Numbered from the stretch's first letter, positions 22,699 through 35,041 are shown. The stretch is DNA of 64,000 nucleotides from Valencia hispanica (GCA_963556495.2 OY747702.1:26465403-26529402), one strand, 5' to 3'. The notes: generated from the sequence alone by a model not told the origin. Made by a program: numbers and translations.

Positions 22699-22907
22699 AT
22701 GGCAGCCGAATATAAATTACTCCCTGCTCCACAGGGACAAGAGTGGCGCACTTTAGATGCCCAATTGTTAGTATACATTTCTAAATTATATTCTGTTTTA
22801 GTTGATAAGCCCGGTAAAAAAGATAAAAACCAGTTCCAGGGCCTTATGACGGCCATGTGGGCTCGTCAAGGTGCCCGAGGGTATGATAAAAGGAGTCTCT
22901 CACAGAA
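22699..22907 (+). pseudogene. ERV-2a gag, first segment
   Basis: The ATG at 22699 opens a frame also present in ERV-2b (start at 32652, minus). The peptide starts MAAEYKLLPAPQG, which I take as the gag N-terminus because it directly follows the leader and precedes capsid-like sequence. The L2 LINE interrupts it after 22907. Across the L2 site this frame soon meets a stop, and the later gag sequence is in another frame; ERV-2b shows the same change. A lead-in TTG codon at 22675 is in frame but is not a likely start. Confidence 0.7.
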
Positions 22908-25900
22908 CCCTCAGTGGATGGAGCAGCTCTTCTTTCTAGGAATATGGCCGAATTTATTAATCCTCCAAAACACTGACAACCCAGGGTCCAGACCAGGAAG
23001 CAGAGTCGTAGTTTAACCCACCTCTCTGCTGCTTCTGTACTGTTACCCACCCATTACCCTATAGAAACAGTGTCTTGCCCACGGCCAAAATTAAATGGAT
23101 TAAAAGTTAAGCCAACAAAAGCAAATTATGGAAATCTCATAAAAATAAATACAACTTTGACTGAAAATAAATCTATTAAATGTGGTTTATTAAACATAAG
23201 ATCTCTCTCCTCAAAGACTTTGTTAGTAAATGACTTGATTTGTGATAATCACATTGATTTCCTTTGTCTCACAGAAACCTGGTTGCAGCAGGAGGATTAT
23301 GTCAGTATAAATGAGTCAACTCCTTCCAGTCATTTAAATTTTCACATTCCTAGAAATACTGGGCGAGGAGGAGGAGTTGCAGCCATTTTCCGTTCTGATT
23401 TACTAATTAGTCCCAGACCAATTGATAGCTACAGTTCTTTTGAGCATCTAACCCTTAATTTTCCTCATCCAAGTTGCAAAACATTAAGACCATTTTTGTT
23501 TGTGGTTTTGTATCGTCCACCAGGCCCTTACTCTCAATTCTTGGATCAGATCTCACATTTTTTATCTGATATAGTATTAAATACTGATAGGGTTATTATA
23601 GTGGGGGACTTCAATATTCATGTGGATACTGAAAGTGATAGCCTAAATGCAGCCTTTAATGCTATTTTAGACTCAATTGGCTTTACTCAAAAAGTACAGG
23701 GATCGACCCACTCAGGTAAACACACTTTGGACCTTGTACTGACATACGGTATTGAGTGTGAGGAAATAACAGTCCACCCACATAACCCGGTCCTGTCTGA
23801 CCACTTCTTGATAACTTTTGAATTTACTTTAACTGACCATCTTAAATCTGAAAGAAAATTTCATTATAGTAGAACTTTATCAGACAATGCTGTAACAATT
23901 TTTAAAGAATCTGTACCATTCTTACTTTCCTCAGTGTCTCAGAGTAACACAGTGGATGGCAGCAATTCTATCTCTAACCCTTCAGAAATTGATGGTCTGG
24001 TTCACAGCGTTACGTCCTCATTGCGTTTGGCATTAGATAGTGTAGCTCCATTAAAAAAGAAAGTGGCTAGCCATAGGAGGCTGACTCCTTGGTTTAACGC
24101 AGAGTTGCGTACTTTAAAGCAGAATACTAGGAAGTTGGAGAGAAAATGGCGCTTTACACATCTAGAGGATTCCTATTTAACCTGGAATAACAGTCTACTG
24201 CTGTATAAAAAGACCCTTCGACAAGCTAGAACAGCATATTTTTCATCATTAATAGAGGCGAATAAAAACAATCCTAGGTTTCTTTTTAGTACAGTTGCCA
24301 AACTTACACAGAGTCATAGCTCTGTTGAGCAAACTATTCCCCCGGCTCTTAGCAGTGATGATTTTATGAGATTCTTCATAAATAAAATAAATTTTATTAA
24401 AAATAAAATCATTGGCACCCTCCCAAACATGATTACTTCTTCCTCAGTAAATGAGTCAGTATCGGAAAGAACTGTAGAACCTCAGTATTGCTTAGGCTGT
24501 TTTGATTCAGTCGAGCTTTCAGAATTATCAAAAATATTAGCCTCATCTAAATCTTCAACTTGTATTTTGGACCCAATCTCAACCAAATTATTTAAAGAAG
24601 TGTTCCATTTGGTTCCTGGCCCCATTTTGGATATGATGAATCTATCCTTAGTAAACGGATACGTACCACAGGAATTTAAAATAGCTGTAATTAAACCTTT
24701 ACTCAAGAAACCTTCCCTTGATCAAGATGACTTAGTGAATTACAGACCTATATCTAACCTTCCTTTCTTATCCAAAGTCCTTGAGAAAATAGTTGCTAAT
24801 CAAGTCTGTGAACATCTAAACAGTAACGAGCTGTTTGAAGAGTTTCAGTCAGGTTTTAGAGCTCATCATAGCACTGAAACAGCACTGGTGAAGGTTACTA
24901 ATGATATTCTCATGGCCTCAGATAATGGACTGGTGTCTGTTCTGGTTTTGTTAGATCTCAGTGCTGCTTTTGACACAGTCGATCATAATATTCTCTTAGA
25001 AAGGCTTGAACATGTTGCAGGGATCAAAGGAACAGCACTAGGCTGGTTTAAATCATATTTGTCTGATAGATTCCAGTTTGTTCATCTAAATGATAAATCA
25101 TCTTCACTCTCAAGGGTTACTTGTGGAGTTCCACAGGGTTCTGTCCTTGGACCAATTCTTTTCACCATATATATGCTTCCAATTGGTAGAATCATTAGAC
25201 AGCATGGGATAAATTTCCACAGCTATGCCGATGATACACAACTATATTTATCCATAAATCCTGATGAACCCAGTCAGTTAGGTAGATTACAGGCATGTCT
25301 GGAAGACATAAAAGCATGGATGACCCTAAACTTTTTGCTTTTAAATTCTGACAAGACAGAAGTTGCTGTCTTTGGACCAGAAGTTCTTAAACAGAAACTG
25401 ATTAGTCAATCACTTCATCTGGATGGCATTAAATTGGCCCCCAGTAATAACGTAAAGAACCTCGGCGTTATTTTTGACCAAGACTTGACATTTAAATCCC
25501 ATATTAAACAGGTTTCTAGGATTTCCTTCTTTCACCTCAGGAATATTGCTAAAATTAGAAACATCCTGTCCAGGAGTGATGCTGAGAAACTAGTCCATGC
25601 ATTTGTTACCTCAAGGCTGGACTACTGTAATTCTTTACTATCAGGAAGTCCACAAAATGCCATTAAAAGCCTTCAGTTGATCCAAAATGCGGCAGCAAGA
25701 GTTCTGATGAATATTAAAAAGAGAGATCACATTTCTCCTGTTTTAGCTTCCCTTCATTGGCTCCCTGTTAAATCCAGAATAGAATTTAAGATCCTTCTTC
25801 TTACATACAAAGCCCTTAATAATCAAGCTCCATCATACATCAGAGATCTAATTGTTCCATATGTTCCTAAAAGAGCACTTTGCTCTCAGACTGCAGGTTT

Positions 25901-26768
25901 ACTTGTAGTTCCTAGGATCTCTAAAAGTAGAATGGGAGGCAGATCTTTTAGTTTTCAGGCTCCTCTCCTGTGGAACCAGCTCCCAGCTTTAGTCCGTGAG
26001 GCAGACACTCTGTTTACTTTTAAGGCCAGGCTTAAAACTTTCCTTTTTGATAAAGCTTATAGTTAGAGTGGCTTAGGTCATCCTGAGCTATCTCTGTAGT
26101 TATGCTGCTATAGGCTTAGACTGCTGGAGGACAGACTTACCAATTTTCTTCACTCTGCTACTTCCTTTTCTCCTACGACTCTCCAGTTGTATTACAGTAC
26201 ATTCTGTTATTTCGACTGTTAACTTTGTTTTCTCTCAGTGTTTTTCTCCCCATCGAAGATACACCTGGTCTGGTATCCTGCTTGGCTGCAATGCCCTGTT
26301 GGACGGGGGTCATCGACTGGAATGATCCTCTCAGTAACTGAAGATCCACTGTGTCCTGTTATCAACTTTTTCCTTTCTGTAACATAGAAAGTTCTCTTAT
26401 ATCGGATCTTCTGTTCCTTCTGTGTTCTGCTCTGTCTTCTCAAACCCCCAGACGGTCGTGGCAGATGGCCGCTCCTACTGAGCCTGGTTCTGTTGGAGGT
26501 TTCTTCCTGTTAAAGGGGAGTTTTTCCTCTCCACTGTCGCTACATGCTTGCTCAGTATGAGGGATTGCTGAAGGATTGCTGTGGTTGGAAATCTGCCCAA
26601 CCTCACGCCAATGACTGACGCAATCTGCTGGGATTCCTTAAATAGGAAACTTTTTAACTGATTGGAATGTTTGTATAATTGTATTGAAATGACTTCTTGT
26701 TAAGTGCCTTGAGATGACATCTGTTGTGAATTGGCGCTATATAAATAAACTGAAACTGAAACTGAATT
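22908..26768 (+). mobile_element. Full-length L2 LINE inside gag of ERV-2a
   Basis: ERV-2b shows the uninterrupted site, so both edges are clear: gag sequence stops after CACAGAA (22901-22907) and resumes at GAATGTGTTCTGG (26769). The duplication is short (GAA). The 3' end has the L2 hallmark GGCGCTATATAAATAAACTG followed by a (TGAAAC)/(TGAATT) tail. A 160-bp 5' region precedes the ORF. Confidence 0.92.
23070..26066 (+). CDS. L2 LINE endonuclease/reverse transcriptase, intact 998-residue ORF
   Basis: The protein nicks DNA with an APE-type endonuclease and reverse transcribes its own RNA at the nick. The N-terminal endonuclease (about residues 35-260) has LNIRSL, LTETWL near residue 66, VGDFNIH with catalytic GDFN at 179-182, and LSDHFL with SDH at 243-245. 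A linker leads to the reverse transcriptase (about 560-830) with [47 protein letters not shown] and the catalytic YADD at 719-722. The C-terminal region holds [14 protein letters not shown], typical for L2. The frame has no stop over its whole length, close to the usual L2 size, so it could be active. The Met at 23070 is the first ATG in frame after the 5' region; ORF1 is not present, which is common in fish L2. Confidence 0.93.
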   Translation: MSCPRPKLNGLKVKPTKANYGNLIKINTTLTENKSIKCGLLNIRSLSSKTLLVNDLICDNHIDFLCLTETWLQQEDYVSINESTPSSHLNFHIPRNTGRGGGVAAIFRSDLLISPRPIDSYSSFEHLTLNFPHPSCKTLRPFLFVVLYRPPGPYSQFLDQISHFLSDIVLNTDRVIIVGDFNIHVDTESDSLNAAFNAILDSIGFTQKVQGSTHSGKHTLDLVLTYGIECEEITVHPHNPVLSDHFLITFEFTLTDHLKSERKFHYSRTLSDNAVTIFKESVPFLLSSVSQSNTVDGSNSISNPSEIDGLVHSVTSSLRLALDSVAPLKKKVASHRRLTPWFNAELRTLKQNTRKLERKWRFTHLEDSYLTWNNSLLLYKKTLRQARTAYFSSLIEANKNNPRFLFSTVAKLTQSHSSVEQTIPPALSSDDFMRFFINKINFIKNKIIGTLPNMITSSSVNESVSERTVEPQYCLGCFDSVELSELSKILASSKSSTCILDPISTKLFKEVFHLVPGPILDMMNLSLVNGYVPQEFKIAVIKPLLKKPSLDQDDLVNYRPISNLPFLSKVLEKIVANQVCEHLNSNELFEEFQSGFRAHHSTETALVKVTNDILMASDNGLVSVLVLLDLSAAFDTVDHNILLERLEHVAGIKGTALGWFKSYLSDRFQFVHLNDKSSSLSRVTCGVPQGSVLGPILFTIYMLPIGRIIRQHGINFHSYADDTQLYLSINPDEPSQLGRLQACLEDIKAWMTLNFLLLNSDKTEVAVFGPEVLKQKLISQSLHLDGIKLAPSNNVKNLGVIFDQDLTFKSHIKQVSRISFFHLRNIAKIRNILSRSDAEKLVHAFVTSRLDYCNSLLSGSPQNAIKSLQLIQNAAARVLMNIKKRDHISPVLASLHWLPVKSRIEFKILLLTYKALNNQAPSYIRDLIVPYVPKRALCSQTAGLLVVPRISKSRMGGRSFSFQAPLLWNQLPALVREADTLFTFKARLKTFLFDKAYS

Positions 26769-26826
26769 GAATGTGTTCTGGGGAGGAAAAGCGACAGCTA
26801 CTAAAATTAGTTAGCAACAAAGTAGA
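26769..26826 (+). pseudogene. ERV-2a gag, second segment (58 bp)
   Basis: A short piece of gag trapped between the L2 tail and the LTR of ERV-2b. It matches minus-strand ERV-2b gag around 32370-32430. Its last four bases, TAGA (26823-26826), are the left copy of the target duplication for ERV-2b. Confidence 0.88.
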
Positions 26827-27380
26827 TGTCGGCTTCTTCTCATAATGTGCTCTGCAACTTATTTCCTGCTCAGAGAGGTGGGGGCGCCGAACTCCAAACC
26901 CCAGCGGGAACTGTTTCAAAATAAGACCCAAAGCTGAGAGACAGAGAGTAAAAAACAACACACACAAACAACAGATAAGACGCACCTGCAGATGGGAGCC
27001 AGACAAGATCTGACTGACTCGTTCTCTTACAAGGCTGTATCATATTTATTTGAAAAAGAACAAAGAACATATCACATGACTCCTCTCTCCTCCTTCTACA
27101 TCTTGACAGGCCATTTATTTTCTCCAGGTCTCTTGACCTTACCATGAACTGGGTTATAACATGACTTAGAGTTATAGCTGATCCTCCCTGCTTTCAATTC
27201 ATATCTTTACTCAAGAGTTTGTTTACTTAAAACCTTCAACCATATAAAATACTGGTAACAGAGTCATGTTTTACTACCCTGAATAATATAAACAGGCCTA
27301 TTACTTCTAAAGCTTAAAAAAGATATTAAAACATATGTACTGCATAATAAAAAATAGCCTCAAAAAAGTAGAATACAACA
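26827..27380 (-). repeat. 3' LTR of ERV-2b
   Basis: 554 bp; on the minus strand it begins TGTTGTATTC and ends AAGCCGACA. A purine tract, GAAAGAGGGATT, precedes it on the minus strand (27381-27393). Confidence 0.92.
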
Positions 27381-27436
27381 AATCCCTCTTTCAATCTATT
27401 TTTCAAATAGATTGACCACTCCTCTGTACTTCCCCT

Positions 27437-27667
27437 TCAGGCTCCATGTGAGGAAGCAACAGATATTGACCTTGCACATTTATCACCAACAGCTTTTTCA
27501 ATACACTTTGTGAGCAAAGAACATATACAAGGAATACAACAACATCCACATAACACCATAGTTGACACAAATACTGATAAAGAAACCATTATAGACATTG
27601 CCAGAGTCTTCCATTTACCAAACATATTATTTAACAAATTGTCCCTCTTTCTAACCTGATCATTCAA
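27437..27667 (-). pseudogene. ERV-2b envelope transmembrane tail
   Basis: The last 76 codons of a retroviral envelope protein: a juxtamembrane segment (FGKWKTLAMSIMVSL), a hydrophobic membrane span of about 20 residues, and a cysteine cluster (CGCCCIPC) at the cytoplasmic face, a pattern common to gamma-type ERV envelopes. The surface subunit and the fusion region are absent. The start is only the first ATG in the fragment and is not a natural start. The same fragment exists in ERV-2a at 40625-40888. Confidence 0.8.
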
Positions 27668-27669
27668 AA

Positions 27670-28700
27670 TGAGAAGAGTGTCTGTTTTTTTTTACCCTTA
27701 CCTTTAAGCAATATTTTTTTTTTAATTTATTATTATTGTTTTTTATGTTTTAACCTAATTCTCAATATTCTTTTAGTAAAAGCAAACTCTAGCAATTGTC
27801 ACCAACCCCAAAAACATCCTACAAAAACCACATCATAATGAAAAAAGAATAAGTAAAACAAAAATTAGTAGTCAGTCAACCTGATTATACTTTAAACACT
27901 CCTTAAAATGTTTTATCTTATTACTAAAAAAGTTTTATAAAACCGTAAATACTGAATATAAAGAAGAAAATCTTACAAATCGACTACTTAAAAATTATTT
28001 GACACCCTCTTAGGCAGTGTCTAGCAATCTGCACCTGTAAATAAAAATCGGTTAGACAACCTGTAAAATACAAGAAAAATGATTAGTAAGTGTTCAGTCT
28101 TTATTATTTTGTTCTCTAGTCTTCGCTCTTGTTTATTTCTCTGGCAGCAGGTGGCTACCAGAGTGATGAAAAGATTCAGTACAGTGGACTCTTTATTTTA
28201 TTTTAAGTTACTGTCTTTTCTGCAGATCGCCCTCACTGAAATGACAGTTACTTCATTAACTGAACATTTCCCCCAATAAACACAAATGCACAGACAGGCC
28301 CCGCCTCCAATAGCTTCCCCCACCGATTGTGAGGTGGTCAAAACCTGCTGTGAAATGTGTTTGATTTCTTGCGATCTTTTCTCTTCGGTACAATCCCTCT
28401 TCGAGAAAAGCAAGTCCAAATTGCTTATCTCGCCCAATTTTTTTGCACATATAGATTACACTGGATGATTACAGCAACTTCAACCAATCTTCTGGGTGGG
28501 TCAGGCCCCGCCTCCTGGCTTCGGCAGTCGACACCGCCTAGTCAGAACCGACACCACCCGCTGCAAAGAGATTCTCCCAGGTCAGCAGAGAGCTGCTGCA
28601 GCGTGAGGGACAGGAGAGGGGTCGGAAGGAAGGAGGAGACCAGGCCCTTCAGATGCTGATGATCACTGCGAGGGTCCGGGTCAGGGTGCGATGACACCTG
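27670..28700 (-). other. Segment replacing env and integrase C-terminus, shared by both proviruses
   Basis: Between the broken end of pol and the env tail both proviruses carry the same ~1 kb of apparently noncoding sequence (here and at about 39640-40620). It includes a GGCGGGGCC-rich part, CATAAAAGAC, an AATAAA and a TTGTATTTTACAG acceptor-like site. A 64-codon frame (28256-28450) is open in both. The origin is unknown; it may be captured non-viral DNA or a relic of another LTR element. Confidence 0.6.
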
Positions 28701-28733
28701 TGGTTCTCTGCCAGCTGTAAATTTAAAGTTGAA

Positions 28734-31712
28734 TTAGACCGCTCGATGACGCCCTATTTCCCCACGCGTCAACGGTGTCAGCCTTGCTGTGACCCCAGTA
28801 GCAGTAACAAAAACTGCTCTCTTCCACTGTGGTAATTTATAATGTATAACAGAAAACCCGTAGTTCGAATCAGTGTAAATCGTGACGTCTTTATCTCTTC
28901 CCCATTTGCATGCTTCAATAAGAGCCCTTATCTCAGCACGCTGTGCGCTCTGCTTGCCGTCCAGTTTCCCTGACACGACAGTATGTAGTGAATCTCCATT
29001 CTGCTCAACAACTGCAAAACCTGATTTTAACTGGCCCTGTCCATCTCTAAAAACAACAACCATCCGTATAGAGCACAAAACCTGTAGGTAAAGGATCAGA
29101 CCGTAAATCAGGACGTATTTTTTTTGAGCAACAGAATTCAGCCTGACACAGTCATGCTGCTCCCCAGAGGCGGTGATTTGGTCAGCCATGTTTATTCCTT
29201 CATGCGTAAAAATAATGTTTTGTGCCTCCAAAACTCTGCTAATCCGCTGCTGACGCAAAGTAGAAAGAGTAAACGTCTCAGAATTAACCAATGCCATGAC
29301 TCCATGAGATGTCAAAATATTAAGTGGATAACCCCTAACAATGTGTGAAGTTTTTTCCACTAGGTGTGCAATTCCTGCTGCATGTCTCGTGCAAGGTGGC
29401 TGTCTCATTTCAATAGCTTGCAGCTTTATGCTAAGATACATAAGAATGTGTCTCTGACCACCTTTTTTCTGAAACAAAATCCCATTAACCACCCCATCTG
29501 TTTCTAATGTGTTAAGAAAAAATGGACATGTATAGTCAGGAGTGGCTAAATCAGCTGCTTGTGCTAGAGCCTGTTTCAACTTAATAAATGCCTCCTCAGC
29601 CGGTATGTCCCATTCTAATTTAGCATGCAGATTTTTCATACCATGAGCATTTACAAGAGCCCTGAGTGGTGTGGTAAGGTTTGTGTAATTAGGCACATAA
29701 TGTCTGGAAAAATTTGTCAGTCCCAGAAATGACAGCATTGATTTAACAGTGAGAGGTTTAGAATGGGCCAAAATAGCATTCTTGTGGGTGTCCGTCAGTC
29801 CAGCGCCTTGAGCGGTCACCCTTCGCCCCAGGAACTGGACTTCCTGCCTGACCAACTGAAGCTTATCGAGGGAGACTTTAAATCCCTCTTTTCCCAAATG
29901 TTGCAACACAACTAGAGTCGCTGCTATGCACTTTTCAACAGTAGGGGATGCTAAAAGTAAATCGTCCACATATTGGGTCAGTACACAGTCTGGAGGGAGC
30001 TGTACAGTGCTTAATGACTGCTTCAACACCTGATTAAAAATACCTGGAGATAAAGCAAAACCCTGCGGAAGCCTACTATAACGTAGCTTCCTGCCCCTGA
30101 ATGTAAATGAAAAAATATCCCTGACAGAAGGATGGAGCGGTAAACAGAAAAATGCATTAGCCAAATCTATGCAGGTAAACCATTTTAAATCAGGAGTCAG
30201 TGATGCCAGAGCTGTATACGGATTCGGTGTAAAAATGGGAGGGGTTCTAAGGGCCTCATTAATAGCACGCAAGTCATGTGCCATTCTGTATTTACCAGTA
30301 CCTTGTTTTTCCACAGGAAGAATAGGGGTGTTATATGAAGAGTTTGATGGTTCTAAAACTCCAGCTTCAAGTAAGCCTGCAATAGTGTCTGCAATACCTT
30401 CCTCAGCCTGAGGTTTATGTGGGTACTGAGAACGCCAGATTGGATCAGAATGTTTCATCTCAAATGTGATGGGTGTGGTTTGCACTAGACCAACATCAGT
30501 GGGACCATCTGACCACAAAGAGTCAGGCACGACCTTTAAGGCCTCCACTGCATCAGGATGATCTGTTTTTTCTCTGCCATGATTTCTAGAAAGCTGCAAA
30601 TGTTCCAGAATGGTAGTATCAGAGAGCTGCGTGTCTATTTTGTACATCTGAGTAGAAGGAGAAAAAGAGACTGAAGGTATCTGTGTAGGAACCCAATCCT
30701 TTAATTCAACTCCCCTTTTAACCATTCCCCCCAAATCTTTAGCTTGATGTTTCGGATGCAACAAAAGCGATATGTGTGGAAGCGCTTCAGCTTCCATCAT
30801 ATACCATTTATGCTGCTCTGAATTCAGATGAGCAAACAGTGCAACACCTTCCTTCCCCACAAAGCATGGACCCAAAGCCACATACCAACTTTGGCCTTCA
30901 AGTTCTGTTTCAAATTGTTCCTGGTATAAGGTAGGATCGCCCCTCTCATAAAGGAAGGTCACATGGAAAGGATCAGGCGGTGGAACAAAAGGCTGGAGTT
31001 CAAGCAGCCAAGGCTTCCAGCATCTCAGAAAGTCAGCCGCAGAAGATTCATGTGCAGACATCGTAGTCAATCTGACCCAGAAAATATCAGCCACTTGTGA
31101 AGTGTCATCCTTCAGCAAAAATTGACCACTCATGGTGTCACAGCAATGCGTACGTCCATTCGGAAAAATCACCATAAGTCCATCAGGGATACATAGAATA
31201 GTAGCACCAAGTTTGATAAGCAGATCTCTGCCTAACAAGTTGACAGGCGTGGTTTGAGCAATGACAAAAGGATGTGATAGTCTTTGATCACCCACTGAAA
31301 CAGGCAATGGTTGAGTTATAGGGAGAGTCATTGGAACCATATGTAGAGGTGGCTGACCGGGAGGTATAGCGCCCCCTTGTGGGTGTGGGCACTCCCTCAC
31401 CCAGTGTTCATTGGAGCCACACCTGTGACAACCGTTAGCACCTGGCTGCCCTCTCCCCATGCCTCTAAAATCCCCAAACCTGGCCCTGCCACGTGACCTG
31501 CCACGAGGCTGCCATGTCCTATAAGGAGCAGTAAATGGCGGATTCGGCGCAGCTCCAGCATACATCACAGGACAAGAAGGCAGCACTGTCCCTGATCCAA
31601 CAGTAGGTGCTGCTTCAGCCACCATCTGTATCACTTTTTTTTTAGACTGATACAAGTCAGTCAATTTATTCTGAGCCTCTTTTAACTGTAGTTTTAACAA
31701 AGCAGTCTCCAT
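28734..31712 (-). pseudogene. ERV-2b gag-pol fusion, 992 codons
   Basis: One open frame runs from gag C-terminus through reverse transcriptase into RNase H. Gag ends with a nucleocapsid zinc knuckle (CHRCGSNEHWVREC, CX2CX4HX4C). Directly after it the frame joins the far part of the protease: relative to ERV-2a an in-frame 243-bp deletion removed the gag stop codon and the protease DTGA motif. Reverse transcriptase is complete with LPQGFALSPGIFNQVL and catalytic YVDD (29961-29972). In RNase H, frame-changing insertions that cancel each other (near 29122 and 29055) replaced the first catalytic Asp region, then a deletion removed the rest. A second deletion of roughly 720 bp removed the integrase core; only a few residues after its catalytic Glu remain in the DNA beyond the ORF. 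Not functional in trans except perhaps for reverse transcriptase. Confidence 0.88.
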
Positions 31713-31797
31713 TTTCTTATTCTCCTCAGCGTCCTATAACGCAGAATCTTGCACGTCTTGTAAATAATATGTTACGTGTCTTTCCCATGTAGGCTGA

Positions 31798-32652
31798 TCA
31801 TAAATGTGTGAATGGGGCTTCATCAATTACACATGCTAGCTGACACTGGAGCATCATCTCATTATAATCTGTCAATGTCAACATTCTACCCATAATAACT
31901 TTCCAATCCCCCACCGCTAGGGTTTGCCCTGAAGTCAGCCGATTTAATTTATTTATCCAACAGTTTCCTCCACCAGTCAAAGCATGGAGTTGCAGAATGA
32001 TGGCAGATATGTCAGCCATCTTCCATGGTTTGTAAATTACTGAACCATCTGATGCTCCCACTAAAGGAAGCATTAAATCAGGGCCTCCACTTGCCCCCAG
32101 GGACACCTGAGATCTGGTATTCTTAAATGGTCCTTCACTCCCCTTGTCTCCCAACGTCTGCATATTTTTGACCTGTAGAACGCTAACATTCATCACGTTG
32201 ACTGGGGCTGGGACTTCTTGAAAGGTTTGCAGCTTGACCCCTTACCACAGATGCTAATCTTTCCTGATTCTGCAGCATTCCATCCATCTGTAGCTGAACC
32301 CCAGTTAACCTGTGTTCGTGCTGCTCCATCTCATCCATCAATTTAGCATTATACGCCAAAAACAATTTATCGGTGTCTTCTAATTTGTTGCTAACTAAAT
32401 TTAGTAGGTGTCGCTTTTCCTCCCCAGAACACATTCTGTGAGAGACTTCTCTTATAATCCCCTCGGGCACCATGACGAGCCCACCTGGCCGTCATAAGGC
32501 CCTGGAACTGGTTTTTATTTTTTTTATTTTTTACCGGGCTTATCAACTAAAACAGAATATAATTTAGAAATGTATATTAACAATTGGGCATCTAAAGTAC
32601 GCCAGTTTCGTCCCTGTGGAGCAGGAAGTAATTTATATTCGGCTGCCATTGA
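31798..32652 (-). pseudogene. ERV-2b gag N-terminal and capsid region, broken
   Basis: Starts MAAEYKLLPAPQG at 32652. A 7-bp net insertion in an A-rich run (about 32510-32530) breaks the frame. Later frames (32473-32183 and 32196-31798) contain a Glu/Gln-rich segment (MDEMEQHEHRL) and a proline-free capsid-like segment with W residues. A capsid piece that ERV-2a retains (REAVLAGMPESV) is missing here, while ERV-2b keeps a segment (KPWKMADISAIILQLH) that ERV-2a lacks. A TAA near 31735 separates it from the gag-pol ORF. Confidence 0.75.
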
Positions 32653-34466
32653 ATATTCGTAACAAAAATCCAAAATGGATTAAAATTTAACAAAATAGGT
32701 TATTTGTATTAACTCTATAAATTATTTATTTTAATTGATAAACTATCAATTCGTAGGCCCAAATTTATCCCAATATTAATGCAGTTAACAGTAAAGGCAG
32801 GCACCGTTTTTATTTATTTAATTTATTTCTTTTTATAGTGAAGGAGTTTATATATTATTTATTCATGCAACATTAACCTTAATAATGTTTTAGGCAAAGC
32901 CGAAACGAAGGAAAGCTAAAAAGGTTTATAACGCACTGCTTATCTTATCATTAATTTATTTATATACGGAGATTATTGCCGTTTCATCTAAAAATCAAAG
33001 AATTCCTAATAGAGTCCGGCCTGCGCCAAAACTCGGGACGCACACTTTGGTGAAACACACGAAAAAATAGAATTCTCCCAATATAAGGCAATTTGTATTT
33101 ATCATTAAAACATATACCGAAAGAAATACGTTTAAAACTCGCTTTGCAACACAAAATCGTCAACAGTTTGCTCCAAAAAAAAAACTCCGCCGGACTGACA
33201 GATCAAAGTCCGGCCCAATAAAACTTCCGTGTCACACCGCGGAATGAATACGCCGATGCACAGATGGCTAATTCTGCACTACGATGCTAAACCTAACAAA
33301 CCGTACTCATAAGTAAACCAACCAAGAACAAAATGCCTCCAACAAAACCACACTTCGCCATCAATACTCGAATGACTGTTTAACCGAGTCAAATAAATAC
33401 AGTTCGGAAGCTAAGCTACCAAAGATTAGCTGTCATCATGAGCAACCTAGCTCAACCGGAAGCCAAACGTGACCGCTCCGTTATCATAAAAAGTTATTTT
33501 ATATATATTCTATAGAGTTTACTACCAGTTATCCATAATAACAGTCCTATATATATGTGTTAGACAATGCTTTAGACGTGTTTACGTAGTTGCACAAGGT
33601 TGAACGCCTTTATTTCCAGGCGAAACTCATCCAAACTGCGCGTTAGCCGTAAGCTAACTTATGGTGGTACTTTAGCTGACTGAAAATGATATTCCCTTAT
33701 TCCTCTACAATGTCAAGCTTCTACGCTTATTGTCTGTACAAGAAGCGCGGGCATTGTCTAGGCGTTTAAGATTCGCAGAGGAATTATGGTTTAAGATTCA
33801 GTCGGTTAGTTCCCCTAAATGAGAAGTTTATATGCGGCCGGAGTTCAAGAAGCTATATGGTAGCTTCCTTCCGTCACCGCGACTTCCCCAATCACACACA
33901 CAAACATCCGAGAGAAAGAAAGAACAACAATTTTCACAATCTCATCAAACACTAACCTCTACCGGAGCCACCTAAAGCCGGACCTTTAAACACAATCCAA
34001 TTCACGTGGCTCAATCGTGCGTTTGGAAGATACGCCGGCCTCTCCAAGGTAATCCGTCTAGACACAGAGAACACATAGGCTCTAAACTGCTGTCTCTTCC
34101 GCTTGTCAGCCTCAGAGAATTTCCGACAGCGTCCTATCGGAAGCGAGCGGCCAACTCTCAAGCCCCCTGGTCCGTACTTTGGTCGGCCCTCAACCGAAAG
34201 AACAACACGTCAACATTAAATGGAGAACGTTTAAATCGATCAATACCTATTAATTTGGTCTTAGCGCTTTTTCAGATTGATACAAAACCACCCGGGTGTT
34301 GATTAGCAAGTATCAATCCAGTCGCTCTCCGATTCTCTGTTGAACTCAAAGAAAAAACACAAAATCACTACAATTGCCACAAACACATGTATCAATCAGT
34401 TATGCCACACTCATTACTCACACTCAATCTCTCCCAGCCCTGAGAAAACTCAAAACCAAATCAAAT
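32653..34466 (-). other. Long 5' leader of ERV-2b
   Basis: About 1.8 kb, colinear with the ERV-2a leader (20867-22698) with small indels. No protein domain seen. Confidence 0.7.
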
Positions 34467-34483
34467 GCCCGCATTCTCCACCA
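34467..34483 (-). promoter_or_regulatory. Primer binding site of ERV-2b
   Basis: On the minus strand TGGTGGAGAATGCGGGC follows the 5' LTR after 4 bases. One base differs from the ERV-2a site. tRNA identity uncertain, perhaps tRNA-Ala with mismatches. Confidence 0.6.
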
Positions 34484-34487
34484 TTTT

Positions 34488-35041
34488 TGTCGGCTTCTTC
34501 TCATAATGTGCTCTGCAACTCACTTCCTGCTCAGAGAGGTGGGGGCGCCGAACTCCAAACCCCAGCGGGAACTGTTTCAAAATAAGACCCAAAGCTGAGA
34601 GACAGAGAGTAAAAAACAACACACACAAACAACAGATAAGACGCACCTGCAGATGGGAGCCAGACAAGATCTGACTGACTCGTTCTCTTACAAGGCTGTA
34701 TCATATTTATTTGAAAAAGAACAAAGAACATATCACATGACTCCTCTCTCCTCCTTCTACATCTTGACAGGCCATTTATTTTCTCCAGGTCTCTTGACCT
34801 TACCATGAACTGGGTTATAACATGACTTAGAGTTATAGCTGATCCTCCCTGCTTTCAATTCATATCTTTACTCAAGAGTTTGTTTACTTAAAACCTTCAA
34901 CCCTATAAAATACTGGTAACAGAGTCATGTTTTACTACCCTGAATAATATAAACAGGCCTATTACTTCTAAAGCTTAAAAAAGATATTAAAACATATGTA
35001 CTGCATAATAAAAAATAGCCTCAAAAAAGAAGAATACAACA
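34488..35041 (-). repeat. 5' LTR of ERV-2b
   Basis: 554 bp, nearly identical to 26827-27380. Its outer end meets TAGA of ERV-2a gag at 35042. Confidence 0.92.

Larger units (their letters stand above)
26827..35041 (-). mobile_element. Inner provirus ERV-2b, inverted, inside gag of ERV-2a
   Basis: 8215 bp. LTRs of 554 bp lie at 26827-27380 (3') and 34488-35041 (5') and differ at about four positions by eye. Perfect TAGA duplications at 26823-26826 and 35042-35045 prove that it inserted into the gag gene of ERV-2a and is the younger of the two. Its LTRs are related to those of ERV-2a but belong to another subfamily. It has lost the protease active site with the gag stop, part of RNase H, all of the integrase core and most of env, so it cannot be autonomous. 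Confidence 0.93.

Noticed and set aside
20303..35041. Three separate proviruses in 20-41 kb
   Set aside because: The left part (20303-26826) and right part (35042-41453) are one element: shared LTR subfamily, GGAC flanks, and the TAGA duplication at the break.
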